The notes under the pieces: generated by a model
What the model saw: the letters and a program-made list of their open reading frames with translations, nothing else
Told to the model about the DNA's origin: nothing
Database searches by the model: none
Assembly (NCBI RefSeq): GCF_028389875.1
Contig: NC_084663.1
Location: forward strand, 214,544,876 to 214,608,875
Reading direction: 5' to 3'
DNA: 64,000 nt
Source: Rhea pennata
Taxonomy: Eukaryota > Chordata > Aves > Rheiformes > Rheidae
Shown: positions 36,251 through 48,736 of the stretch, in pieces
Layout of the letters: each line of letters starts with the position of its first letter
Numbering within the stretch: position 1 is the stretch's first letter
Made by a program: the position numbers and the translations under genes

Positions 36251-37222
36251 AGGCGGCGGGCGTGTTGCACAAGGAGGCCGCGCACACGCTGCACGCGGAG
36301 GCGGCGGGCGTGTTGCACAAGGAGGCCGCGCACACGCTGCACACGGAGGCGGCGGGCGTGTTGCACAAGGAGGCCGCGCACACGCTGCACGCGGAGGCGG
36401 CGGGCGTGTTGCACAAGGAGGCCGCGCACACGCTGCGCTGGGAGGCGGCGGGCGTGTTGCACAAGGAGGCCGCGCACACGCTGCGCTGGGAGGCGGCGGG
36501 CGTGTTGCACAAGGAGGCCGCGCACACGCTGCACGCGGAGGCGGCGAGCGTGTTGCACAAGGAGGCCGCGCACACGCTGCACGCGGAGGCAGCGGGCGTG
36601 TTGCACAAGGAGGCCGCGCACACGCTGCACGCGGAGGCGGCGGGCGTGTTGCACAAGGAGGCCGCGCACACGCTGCACGCGGAGGCAGCAAGCGTGTTGC
36701 ACAGGGAGGCCGCTCACACACGCTGCGTGGGGAGGCTGCAGGCGTATTGCACAAGGAGGCTGTGCACACGCTGCACGCGGAGGCAGCGGGCGTGTTGCAC
36801 AAGGAGGCCGCGCACACGCTGCGCAGGGAGGCTACAGGCGTGTTACACAAGGAGGCCGTGCACACGCTGCGCTGGGAGGCGGCGAGCGTCTTGCACAAGG
36901 AGGCCGCGCACATGCTGCGCGGGGAGGCTGCAGGCGTGTTGCACAAGGAGGCCGCGCACACGCTGCGCTGGGAGGCGGCGAGCGTCTTGCACAAGGAGGC
37001 CGCGCACACGCTGCGCGGGGAGGCTGCAGGCGTGTTACACAAGGAGGCCGTGCACACGCTGCGCTGGGAGGCGGCGAGCGTCTTGCACAAGGAGGCCGCG
37101 CACACGCTGCGCGGGGAGGCTGCAGGCGTGTTGCACAAGGAGGCCGTGCACACGCTGCGCAGGGAGGCTGCAGGCGTGTTGCACAAGGAGGCTGTGCACA
37201 CGCTGCGCGCGGAGGCGGCGGG
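36250..37222. repeat. 48-bp CpG-rich minisatellite, 20 copies, upstream of FCHSD2
   Basis: The core CGTGTTGCACAAGGAGGCC recurs every 48 bases from 36261 to 36693. After a 2-base insertion in copy 10 it continues from 36743 to 37175, giving 20 copies plus a degenerate end. From copy 12 the units alternate between a GGCTGCAGGCGTGTT type and a GGCGGCGAGCGTCTT type, forming a 96-base higher-order unit. The unit lacks stops and 48 is divisible by three, so long frames are open on both strands (plus-strand unit EAAGVLHKEAAHTLHA). The 2-base insertion and substitutions without codon bias argue against coding. Nearly every unit carries TTGCACAA or TTACACAA, which fits the C/EBP consensus TTRCNNAA. 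Confidence 0.96.
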
Positions 37223-37880
37223 CGAGTGCCTGGCCGCACGAGGCTCAGGCGCATTGCGCGGGCGGCTTGCACGCCTTGCACGCCTTGCACGGCCGCGCTG
37301 CGCCCGCCGACCGCGCTCGCTGGCCTCGCTCGGCCCGTTGGAGCCGCTCAGAGGAAGCCCTGGACGCGCTCGCGTGCGTCCGGCCGTTCCCTCTCGGGCC
37401 GTCGCCGGGGCGGTCTGCAGAGCGCCGGCAGCCCTCGCGATTGCCTTTCCCCGAGCGCTGCGGCCGTGCTGCGCCTCTGCCGCCTTCGGCAGCGCCGGGC
37501 TGCTCCGCTCCGACTCGCCGGAGCGGTGAGCCGGCAGGTGTCTGCGAAGGTCCGAGAGGTAGGTGCTCTTCGGCCGCAAAATTGTTGCCGATTCGCGGGC
37601 TCCGGAGACGTTTCGGCCGTTTTCCTGACTGTCGGACCAGCCTCAAGCTGCATTTCGCTGTCCTGTGCGGCGGCATCGTGTCTGACTGGCGTTGTGGTAC
37701 CCAACGGGTGGCAGATGACAGCTGGGGTTGCTCAAACGTTGCCCCTCTGCCGTGCAAAAGAGAGCATGTGGATCAGGAAAAACAAGATTCAAGCTTCTAT
37801 GGAGGGATGTTCCTCAGAGTAGCTCTTGGTGCCTCCGTCGTACTGTTAGCGGAGCTTTGCGGAGCTGGTATAACGTGCAA
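37223..37880. other. CpG-rich flank of the minisatellite
   Basis: GC-rich unique sequence with a small triplication of CTTGCACGC (about 37265-37291). CpG density falls off by about 37650. Long frames continuing in from the array end here and show no protein similarity. It probably forms the outer edge of the FCHSD2 CpG island. Confidence 0.5.
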
Positions 37881-38030
37881 AGATAATCATGGAGTAGTTG
37901 AGGATGGACAGGGTGTCTGGAGACCATGTAGTCCAACCGCAGTGCTCCAGCTGGGTCAGCCAGACCCAGCTTCTGCATGACCATGTCCAGTAGGGTTTTG
38001 AGCATCTCCAAAGATACTCCACAGCCTCAT
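37881..38030 (-). mobile_element. CR1 3'-end fragment
   Basis: The plus strand reads AATCATGGAGTAGTTGAGG and then GTAGTCCAACCGCAGTGCTC, followed by CCATGTCCAGTAGGGTTTTG and AGCATCTCCAAAGATACTCC. This is a diverged CR1 3' end in minus orientation, truncated after about 150 bases. Confidence 0.82.
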
Positions 38031-41000
38031 AAACTGCATTTCCAGGGGACTCTTCGGTAGCGTAGACGTTGCTGTCTAAATCGAGACCTGACTGCCGCCC
38101 ACCCGAGCAGCGAGCAGCACGTTTAGAGCGAGAGGGTCGGCAGAAGGACGTGGCTGATCCATGCGCTTGCTTGCGTGCTCCCGTCCCGTCAAGCGGAGGT
38201 GGGACTCTGCGGGAGAGTTTGCCCGAGTCTGGCAGGTTCCTGGCTCTGGGTGTTGCATCGGTAAACAGCTGCAGTCGCTGCAGTGCCCAAACGCACGAGG
38301 AGGCTCCGAAACATCAGCGTTTGTAAGGATATCGGGCGCATCGGGCTCCTCAGGGTTAACCTGGGAGCCTTCAGCAGCCGACTTGAGCCTCCTGGGCTTT
38401 TTGCACGCTCGGGCACTCCCCAGCTGGAGGGGATCACTCTTTGCAGCGTGCTACAACCTGGTGCAAGCTGGAGAAATTTTGAAGAGGCCCTACAGGAGCC
38501 CAAGGGTTGAATCAGCCTCCTCCAGGTTAAGCCCAGGTGGAACGGAGCGTCCTGCAGCTGAGATTGCCGTGGGGGACAGAGGTCCTGCTGAGCAGTTCGC
38601 AAGGGCTGGAAGAGAGCCCGCAGCCAGCCGCGGCCCTGCCACATCCTGCTTGGGCCTGTTCCGCTGCATTTCGGTGCAGGAGGTGTTGGTACACCCAGGC
38701 TGCTCTGCTCCTCGTGCTCAGCTGTCCTGGCCTCTCCCCATTCCTCGTTCGTAATGTTTACCGTACCTGGCAGGTGGGACGGGGATTAATTTCCGTGAGA
38801 ACGCGATGCCCAGAGTAAATATCTCAAAGCACGGAGGCTTGGCAAGATTTTTTTTTTCCTCCCAAAATCTTGGCAACTTTTCTCCTCTTTTCCTGGGTGC
38901 TCATGACCAGACATGATCAGAAGGCTCGAAGGAGGCAAGAGAAATCTACCCATCTGGAGAAATCAAAAGATTAGTCTTGGGTCCTGGTGTTGGACAACAC
39001 CAGTGTTGTCTTCCATCCTGTGAGCTTGTCTCAGAGCTGGTGAGCAGACGGGGGGAAGCAAAGATGGGACCCACGCAAGATGAGGGTTATGCCCAGAGAT
39101 CGCAAGCGACAGCTCACTGCCCAGGTGGGACTGAATCTGCACGCTGTGGAGCTGCCATGACCTGAGCCCCATGAGTCTAGGAGTGAGCAGGCGGAGTCAA
39201 GCCCACAAAGTACAACCCCATCAGGTCACTTGGTAATGCAGAGTTGCATTACACTAGCGGCATTTCAGGAGCACGAGATGGAGGGCGACCAATACACTAA
39301 TACAAGGGCAGGTGAGACCCTAGAAGAGCCTCAAAGAGGTGCCCAGCAACCATCGTGAAGCTCTGGACTATTTTAGCAGCAGGCAGGCCTTATGGGCTGC
39401 ATCTTCAGGGCCTCTTTTCTCATCGAGGCTCATCCAGCGTGCAGAAGAGGCCAGAGTCACCAGGCAAGCCTGGCGCTTGAGAACAGTTTTTGGTCTACCA
39501 CCATCAGTAGAGAAGCCCCCGATTCTCTCCCTCTGCGACTGAGCAGGCCCCAGCAGAACGCACTGCCATCTCCGTGTCTCGTAGGATAGCAGCGTGTCCT
39601 TGCCCCTTTCCCAGCAACCAGAGGAGCCCTTGCATGCAGAGGCTGAGCGTGCAGCTGCTCCTGATTTTGTCTTTCTGATCCTGCTCCTCCTCTGTATTGA
39701 TAAGCAGCACCACAGAGCTGGTGCTGGGTGGCACAGGGCTGCCCAGACCTCCCCCCCTCCCAGCCCAAATCTGCTCGTGACCAGAGGTGTGCAGGGGATG
39801 GGGGGTTCTTCCTTGCCTAGGGTGGTTTCTCCATGACAGCAGTTCAAATGAACTGACTCTGGCCATGGAGGTCCTTTTGTCCAAGCCGAAAACACAGGCA
39901 GTGACTCCCTGGGAGTCTTTGCTGACTCTTGCTTTGCCCTGGCTCCTAGAGAAATCGGGCACAAACATTGGGCTCAGCTCAGTGGGATCACATTGCCCCT
40001 GGGATGTGGGACACCCGGAGATGGCTACAGAGCTTTTGGGTGTAGCAAGGCACAGGGGAGGCCTTCTGCCAGAGCCAGCCTCACAGCTACACCATCACCG
40101 AGCGAAGTCCCAGGAACACACATCTGAGTTCAACCAGGAGTTCTCACCATCATTTTCACCATTCACCATCATTACACCTCCCCTACTGACGGTCAACACC
40201 CTTCTGCAGACCCCCAAGACCATAGTCCTTGTCCCACCTCATGCACCATCCTCCACCAAAGAGCATATATAGAAAAGCAGTTTGCTTGCACAGGGTGGAT
40301 TCACAGACACTGGCACAGGAGGTTGTTGGTGCCAAGTGTGGCAGGGAAATTCCCTGGATGCCTGTGATTCCTCCCAGGGGTCATACGCAGAGTTCAGGGA
40401 CAGGAGCATTAGCAAACCTCCAGCAAGCTCTTTCCTCCAAACTTTTCCACGTGACGTGGACATAGACATCGCACTGGGCAGCAGGGACAGTGAAGAGCTC
40501 CCACCAGGAGCTCAGGTTGTTCAGGTTGCCCAAGGTAAAGGCATGCCTGCTGAGCTGCTCTTAAAAGCCAGTTGTTGATAAAGGTCTTCAGAAAGGTGGC
40601 CTTCCTGAAATGTATTCAACACCAGTGGCCCATCCTCTCCTGCCCAGTTCACACTTAAAGGTTTTCTGGCTGATGGGCTGTGTAGTTTCCTTGTGGCTGT
40701 TGGGTTTCTGAGAGCTCAGAGGTTGATAGAATAATCAGAAAATCAGCAGCAAGGCAGTGTTAAAAAAAAGAGGGGTGAAAGAAGAGACAAAAGCTCAGTT
40801 GTTCCTGCTTGTCTGGCTTCAGTATGAGAGGAGACAGAAAGGATGAGGATGTTTGCAAGGTGATGAACGGTATTGAGAAGGCAGACTTGAAGATATGCCC
40901 TGGAACAGTGAAATTGGACCCTGAAGCTGCTCAGAGAGGAGCCGTGTTTCACTCTGCACCAGGAGATCCTGCTCAGAGATAAAGCAGAACTAGCGGGCTC

Positions 41001-44000
41001 AGCAGATTCCAGTGGGGCTCATGAGCTCCACCAGACGTAGATCTGACTCCAGAAGCCCTTTCAGTGTTTGCCCTGCTGCCCTGGGCACACTTTGAGTGTC
41101 TCCAGCTCGTGGAGACCTGCTGTTCGTGGAAGAGGTGAGCCAGCTGGTAAGAGATGAGAGGAGAACGCCAGGAGAGCTCAACAACACAGCCAGAGGAACA
41201 AGGGTTGTTTAAGGACAGCATCCCCTCCGCCAGCTGGAGAGGTCTGCCCTGCTGCAAATTCCCCGTGCAGTGACCGTTAGGGCTCTGACCCGCTCTACAC
41301 ATTTGTCTTCTCTCCTTCTGGTAGCTGAACAGGGCTGGGGCAGAGATCCAGGCACGGTTCCTTGATCACCCAGCTAGTCTAATTGCTGGCACGCTCCCTG
41401 GCATAGTTTTATTCACGCCAGCTGGCAGCCTCCTGGGCAATCCTTGGGCATATTTTGAGGGAGAGAAAGAAGTGATAATCCCAAATTGCTTCAGATTCAC
41501 AGAGGAAAAGAGCCTGATAGGGAGAACCTGACTCATGGGAGATGCTGTATGCTGTAAGGCAGCTTGAGCCTCAGAAAAGAAACCCTGTGGTCCATGCTGA
41601 CCAGACCTCCATCAGCGGTGATGGGAGCTTAAGAGACGAGGTGGGGTGGGGGGACGCGGCCAGCAAAGTCCAGGGGCCAAGGAACCCTATGAGTTGGTGC
41701 CACCCCCGTGGCCCTGGCATGGGGAGGTCAGGATTGGCCAGCCCTGCACCCTCCTGAGCCCCCCAGCACCTCCTGAGCCTCCTGCACCCCACGGAGCTCC
41801 CCAGCACCCTGCTGAGACCCTGCACCCTCCTGAGCCGGGGGATTTCAGCGTGCGCGAGAGCTGCCAGCCCTGGCTTATGCAGGAGCATCCTGGCACCGAG
41901 CTGTTCCGGCTCCCAGGGCTGTCGTTCCCATCGTGTGCGCTGAGCCCCGTGTGCATTCCTGACACAAATTCCCCTGCCCGTTCGTGCATCACTGCCTAAC
42001 GCCGCCGCCGGGGCTGCGCTCCCCGCTTCTTGTTAATGTGTAACCTGAAACTCACTTGGGCACATTTCTGTGATTGCAACGTTATCTCTTCCCGGCTGGG
42101 TGCATCCCTGCCCCTTGGACCACAGGCATTTTTATCTCGGGGTGGCTGGTACCGTGTAAAGGGCACTGCCTGGGCAGGGCTGAGCAGGCAGAACTGCGTG
42201 CTGGAGAAGGATTTCCTGGATCCACGTGTCCCTCCGGGGCAGCTGCGGAAAATCCTCCCCTTGGAGCAGGAGGATGGTGGAGATGCCCTTTCCAGCCCAG
42301 ATTTTGCTGCCTCAGAAGGCCATTTTTCTTGGAAAGACCTACTTGATCTGTAGGGAGCATCCCCAGAGATGTCTGGATCAATAGGGCTTTGCTCATTTTT
42401 GGCTCTGTGGCCAAAATTATTCCCTGCCCCAAGTGTCCAGCAGAGGGGTGGCTGTGCATCCGTGAGCAGTCCAGACGGTTACTGTCTCTCCAGTGAGGAC
42501 CATGGCAAAGCTCTTCTTACTCCTGCAGACCCAGGGATGGTGGTGTACCTTGGACATGCTGTTGGAAGTGATGTTAGTGTCTCCAAAGCTCATGGAGAAC
42601 CATGGACCTACCATGGCATCAGCACAAAGGAAGCTGTCCGGTGCAGACACTGTGCCATCAAACCTGCTCCCACCTTCACGGCTCAGCGGGAAATTAATGC
42701 AACAAAAATAAGCGCGAGACCTTCGGGAAGGGGCTTTCATTATACATTGTCTCCAGTTTATACTACCCACGCTCACTTCCACACACTGCAAGACAGACGT
42801 GTGTTCAAGCAGCCTGGTGAGACATGGACAACAAGGGACACGACCTTCTTGTCACCTCTCTTGGGTTCCCCTGGACAGGCAACAAAAAACTGGGTTTGAG
42901 ACAAGGCTTTTTACACCCTTCAGGACTTGGTGTGATCCTGGTGCTTCAGTCTTACAGACTTCAGCCTCCATGAGCCCGGGCGATGCTGCTCGCTGTCTCC
43001 TTGTGCGTTGGGTATCGCAGTGGCTCCAGGCTGTCTCCCTGCTGAACAGCGGGGTGGAGGCAGCTCACGGGATGTGCCAGCACCTTGTTGCGACTCTCCT
43101 GTTATCAGAGTGCTGGTCTGTTCTGAGGGCTTGCTGGGCTGGGGCCATATCAGACCACGACCGTCTGGGCTGGATGGGAGCGGCACATTTCCAGTGTTCC
43201 CCGTTTGGTGCTCATGCTGCCCATCATGCCCTGGTTATTAGCCCCAGCCACTCCTGCCACCCTGGCTCCAATGTTTCTTCTGCTGCTTCCACTCGCAGAC
43301 ATCTCCATTCATCTTTCACTGAAACCTTCCTTAATATCTCTGTTGCACATCTCTGCAGCTCCCCAGGGGAGCTCTGCCTCCTTCCCTATAGCCACGTGCA
43401 GCTGAAGTGAGGAAGAAGCTGTGTCCTGATGGGAGGTTAGCTTCTTCTGACCCCCAACACACCTCTGAAGCCCAGGAGAGCAGCTATGGGTCAGCCAAGG
43501 AGAGGTGTGTGCCTTGGGGCCTGAACGTGGTTTAAGGACCTTTTCTCTGGGTCAGTAGAGAATGGTGGCATCACCAGACCAGAGACTGAAGATGACTCTG
43601 GCGAGTCTCCTGCCTGCATCATGGCCACAAGCCCACACTTCCCTTCTCCCTTGTTTGCTTCATGCTTTGCACGCTGCCCCCATCTCAACCACAGAAAGAC
43701 AGTTTGACTGAGAATTTCTCACTTATGAACATATTTCAGTTGCTGCTGCTTTCGGCCACAACACTCCCATGGCGTAACTCATCAACACTCATGTCTCTTC
43801 CTCTTTTGTTTCTGGGAGACTTCACTATCTGACTCCGTTCCTTTTCTTTCAGTCTTCTCCATGAAAGGACTGAGACCCCAACACCAAATATTATATCCAG
43901 TGCCATGGAAGTGAAGTCGTGTTGAGGTTTTACTTGCTTGGACAAAGGCTGTAGGAGACAAAAGCATCGTTGCAGGGAGGGATCCCATCATTCTGGGGTT

Positions 44001-46429
44001 TCTCCAAGGAAGAGCTCATCCTTGGTTCCAATAAGGGGAAGGAAACAGAAAGAAGCTCCTAGAGGAACTATTGGGAGGAGACCAGATGCGTCTCTCCAGA
44101 AATATGGACTGGAGAATTGTGATCTTCATCATCGCTGACAGGACCCAGCTCCGAAGGAAGCATCGGAAAGGGGGCAGGAGGAAGGGACACCAGCAGAGAG
44201 GTGGATAGAGACCTTGGAGGTGCTCACGGTCTGCTGAGGCTCAGGTGGAAGCAAAACTGGGTAAGGATCTGGCAAAGTGGCAGCAGCAAAGTTCAGCATC
44301 TTTTATCCCACTGGAGAGGAATTTGGGCTTGGGTGTAATGCTGGGAACTGAAACCACTTGGTTTGGGCTTGAATTGGTGGTAGTGGTTTAGCCCTGCTGT
44401 GACTGAACAGGGCAGGCCCACAGGATCAGCTCCTTCTTACTTTTCTCTTCTGCCTTTAGGGTTTTTTTAATGAAATGATCTTGGTTGGAAGAGCGGTCTT
44501 GGAGATACGCAGAGAGGTGACAACTCTGATATAAAAGCTGCGTTAGGCCCATGTGAAGCAGAATAAACCGAATGGCCCTGAGATTTTTATTCTTGTGGAA
44601 CAGAGTACGTGCCGAGGAAAGAGACTGCCATGGCAGTTACCAGGTCTGATCACAGCTGCAGCATTTTTAATGGGGGTAATCCCCTAATTCGAATTTCCAG
44701 ATCTAAAGATACAGGTATATACAGGAGTATGGGTTCAGCCTTTTTTGTAAGCACACTCCTGTTGCTGCTCAGAGCTTGAAGATAAGAAAGCAGCACTACG
44801 ATCCCTGCAAATACTAGTTTAAGCAATCATTTCTTTGCGGTAGAAAAGTCAGAACAGCTTCCAGTTGCTCTCCCGGAGCTGAGTTTGTTCAGCCACGGTG
44901 GGTAATTTCTCAACAGCTTCACCATAGCACTAAATGCGCAAAGCGTGCTGGCTAAAAGGTTGCTATTTTAATACATCACCTGCATATAACCAGACCCTAT
45001 GCACTAGAAAGACTTGCCGTATTCCTGAGCGAGTTTCTTCTGCGGGTCCGAGTGTGTTGCTCCTGCTCTGCGAGAGGTTTATCCTCTGGGGGAGCAGTTG
45101 ATAGGCTGCAGTGGCAAACAGCAAAACGGTCTTACCAAGCCCACTCTTACACAATAGCTGCTCTGGAGAGCAATTTTTCATCTCTGAGTCATAGGGGAAA
45201 TGAAATAAGAATTTATTTTGGTTTGAACTCCATGAAAAATCTATTCTATTTACTCTGGACATTCACAAATGCAGGCTGTGCCTCGGGAAAGTCCCAGCTT
45301 TTGGAGTGAGGCAGTAGCTAAAAGCATTGTAGGCATATAAACATATGAGTTATAAACATTAGCTAAGCTCAGCTTCATCGCATCCCTTCAGCGTATAGAG
45401 AAAGGATGTGCATCTGGCAACGCATCACTTAGAAAAGCTCGGAAAAACGTCTGTGCCAGTGCAAGCGGAGCTGCGGCACGGAGTGACGCCGCTGGGCAGG
45501 GCGTTCCCACCGGCGTGCTCGTCGGACGGCTCTATAGCACGTGCCCTTATTTCTGCTGTACGTAGGCACAGTGTGTCCCCATGCCCCGCGCGAGATGAAT
45601 TTGCCGGCAGAGGATGGAAGGAGATGCTGCCCGGGGCTGAAGGCCACGGTGCTGGACACAAGCGCAGAGGCAGGAGCATCCTTGCCCCTCTCTGAGCATC
45701 TCCTTCCAGTTGCAAGAGGCTGGATGGTCCCTATGCTGGATGGTCCCTGGTTCAGAGCATCCTGTGCCCTAAACGTAGAGGTGGGATTGGGAGCACAGTG
45801 GCCCCAGCAGCCTCCCCATCTCCTGGGCAGGGACCCCACTGGCACCTGAACCTGCCAGTGCAGGGACACAGCGTGGGGCCTATCCTCTCGGAGTGGGACT
45901 AAATCCATCCATGCAGACATCACGCAGGCTTCAGACGATGCTGACGGGAGCCAGGTTTTAGCCGTGGGTGTCTATAGGGAGGATTGGGGTTGGGGGAGCT
46001 GGGACATAGCCACCCCTAAAAACAACGTGACTTCATGAAATGCCAGCAAAACAAAGAATATCACCTAATGCTAACCAAGGAGGGCCCACAAACCATTGCA
46101 GGCTCCCAAAACATTCCCAAAGAAGAGCCATTTCTGCCCAAGGAGGATTCATCAGCATTTCCTTGGGTGGCAAATGGTTGGCTAAAGCTAAAAACTGACT
46201 GCAGACTCCTAGTGACTTTTTCTGTCATTCACCTGATGACAATACGCAGTGAACTCTTTGGAAAGCAAACTAGGCAGCTAGGAGAGCAGGAGAAATAAAG
46301 AGTTAACCCGGTGTCTGGCTGCCAGTCCCACAGACGCAATGTCCCACCGCAGCAGTGCTTCTGAGACCTCTCGTGCATGCTCCAGGGAGGACTGGAGGAC
46401 CAAGACACGCTTAGCAGCTCTTACAACAA
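38031..46429. other. Intergenic DNA between FCHSD2 and P2RY2, no gene recognised
   Basis: Moderately GC-rich sequence. Many open frames of 60-200 codons exist on both strands, but none shows a recognisable domain, signal peptide pattern or conserved family. A 9-base-arm inverted repeat lies at 38984-39003. Untranslated exons of P2RY2 or a lncRNA cannot be excluded. Confidence 0.5.
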
Positions 46430-46970
46430 CCTGGGATGGAGCATGCTCTCAGCAAGCCTGTGAATGATGCCAGATTGGGGGGAGTGGCTGATAGCTCAGG
46501 AGGTTCAATATGGGCCAACATGGGACACACTGACCTTGGCACTGGTGAGGCCATGTTGGGACACTGGGTCCACGCTGGGGCTCCCCAGTGCCAGGCAGAC
46601 AGTGACAGACTGGTTGGGGCTGGAGCCCAGGAGAGAGGAGAAGGCCAAAGAGGATCTTGTAGCTGGTGGAGAGGAGCTGGACTCAGCTCGGCGATGCCCA
46701 GATGAGACAAGAGATGTGATGGCATGAGAGAAAACTGCACAAGCTGGACCAGGAAAATTCCCATTGGACACTGGAAAAAAAATTCTCCTTAAGGGTGGTC
46801 AAACTTTGGAAGGGGGCCTGGAGAGCAAGGGAATCTCCATCCCAGGAGATATTCAAGCCTATCCTGGACATGACCCTGAACAGCCTGCTCTGTCCATGCT
46901 TTAAGCATAGGTCCCTTCCAGCTTCCAGGACCCCATAGGTCCCTTCCAGCTTCATCCCTTAGGGCTTTTT
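46430..46970 (+). mobile_element. Old CR1 fragment, plus orientation
   Basis: The plus strand encodes GMEHALSKPVNDARLGGVAD, a decayed version of the CR1 ORF2 catalytic block (family form ...TLSKFADDTKLGGVAD). It ends with a CR1-like ORF2 C-terminal/3' region (CTTTGGAAGGGGGCCTGGAG, then TCCCAGGAGATATTCAAGCC). Stops and deletions throughout. It belongs to the same diverged subfamily as the element at 5477-8060. Confidence 0.78.
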
Positions 46971-48736
46971 GTTTGCTCCACAGAAAGCCAGGCAATGTGT
47001 CATTTCCTCCATCTGGCAAGAAGACAACTTCCTCCTTATCAGTGGGCTCCAAGGCCAACAAACTCATTATTTGGGAGGTCCCAGAGGTCCTTCAGCAACC
47101 TGTCCTTCAGCAAACACCCTCCACCTGCTACGAGAAGCCTACCTTTCCACAGGGCCTGACCTGGTGCTTGATGGAGCACAACGTGGCAGGACAGGGCAGC
47201 TGAGATGATCTAATTACCAGGTGACTCCGTCCTCCCGGCTCTCCCAGGTGCTCCCCTGGGAGACCTGGGAGACAGCAATGTCCGGCCAGGCTTACTGCCT
47301 TGGTCCTGCTGCTTTCACCCTGTTTCTTAGGTTGGTCCTAGAAAGTGGAGAGGAGCTGAGAAACCTGAAAGTGAGCTAGGAAAATGTGCTGATATGCAAA
47401 ATGATCCCCTGGCTGCTGTAATCCATGGGGAAATAGCGTGGTGATGTAATTAGCTAATGTAATGTAATTGTTTCTCTTTATTCCAGTCATGTTTTTGGCG
47501 TAGGCTCTTGGAGCAGTGTCTAGTTGCAGTATCTGCTCTGTATCCTCCTTTCAGCAGCTGTGGAAACTGAGACATGGACTCTTCCCGCAATGTGTAACCA
47601 GCACGGCCAAGGAAGCTTGCTCAGGTGCAGTGATGAGACTTAGGGCATTGGTAGCTGCCCAGTCCTGGGCGAGAAATCCTCCTGCCAAGTGACCTCTCCA
47701 CCCATGACCGTCCCTGGGTGCCATCTGCCCAGCTCCTGCTGAGCATTGCCCTGCAGCTCTCCATACACTGGAGAAGGTCCCAGTCAGCTGGGAGGAGATC
47801 ACCACTCAGTGCAGAGCTCATCACCCTATTTCTGGGGATGTTGGGCCCAGATTCTGGTCCCTTCATGCCTATCACATTGCCAAACTGGAGTTTGGGGTCA
47901 TTTTAGCAGCTGAATTGCAGAGCAGAGACTCCCCAGCTGCCCTGAAGCCAAGTCTTTGCCACGGCTGGGACAGCTGGCCCTGAGATTTGGGCTGAGCCCT
48001 GGGGCTGCAGGAAGCGGCAGGGCGTTGTAGGCCAAAATAGCTTCTCCGTTACGCAGAGCAGGGCACTGAAGAGTGAACCTGGAGGGCTCTCCATGAGTAG
48101 GAGGTTTTCCTCCCGCCACAGGAAGGCGAGTGACTCACTCCTGCTGCAGCTGGGCGGCCAGGAGGCAATCCTGGTCATCCTTATCTAGCTAGAGATAAAT
48201 GTCCATTCACTTCCTTTGCAAATACCTGCTCCTCCTGCAAAGATCTCTTCCCATTTTTTTTTTCTCCGATGATTTATTCGCTCTGAAAACCACAGATCTC
48301 CCACGATCCCTGTTGTGGCTCCAATCATGTCCTGATGGTTTGTCCTTCGCAGCCTGATGTAGCTGCCCTGAGGCCAACACATTAAAAAGTTGAACCCAGT
48401 GGGTCCTCAAAGCTGGAGACATCAGCCCAAGCTTTGTCTGGGCTGTAGGAAGTGTCTTGCTCGCTTGCTCATCATGGGCCTTTTCTAACCAGGAGGAGGG
48501 AAATCCTAGTCTGGCCATATGTGTGCCAGTTTTATATGAGCTATCAACTTGAGACTAAAGTTGTGATTTTAGCCCAGATCATGCCTGAGATGACTCTGCA
48601 ACCTGCTGATGTGTGAACTGCCCTCATTTAAACTCTGTTCACTTATCTCAGTTAAGGTCCAGCTACATCATAGGGTGAACTAAGGTCTGAATTTACGGTA
48701 CTTTAGATGTACCTCAGTCTCTGTCTGGGCTACCCC
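46971..48736. other. Intergenic DNA, no gene recognised
   Basis: Unique-looking sequence with no recognisable coding exon, RNA gene or repeat family. Confidence 0.5.

Noticed and set aside
36250..37222. CRISPR-like regular repeats
   Set aside because: No unique spacers between repeats; the whole 48-base unit repeats, in a vertebrate genome.
35942..37579. 545-codon minus-strand open frame rich in Cys, Ala and Arg
   Set aside because: Mirror effect of the same array; no similarity to a known family and no start or splice context.
35692..37980. 762-codon plus-strand open frame with a 16-residue EAAGVLHKEAAHTLHA repeat
   Set aside because: It is produced by the 48-bp minisatellite. A 2-base insertion between copies 10 and 11 changes the repeat's own frame, substitutions show no codon bias, and it overlaps the FCHSD2 promoter and other open frames on both strands.
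42369..42899. 176-codon frame in intergenic DNA
   Set aside because: No recognisable domain, no splice or promoter context, and overlapping frames of similar length on the other strand.
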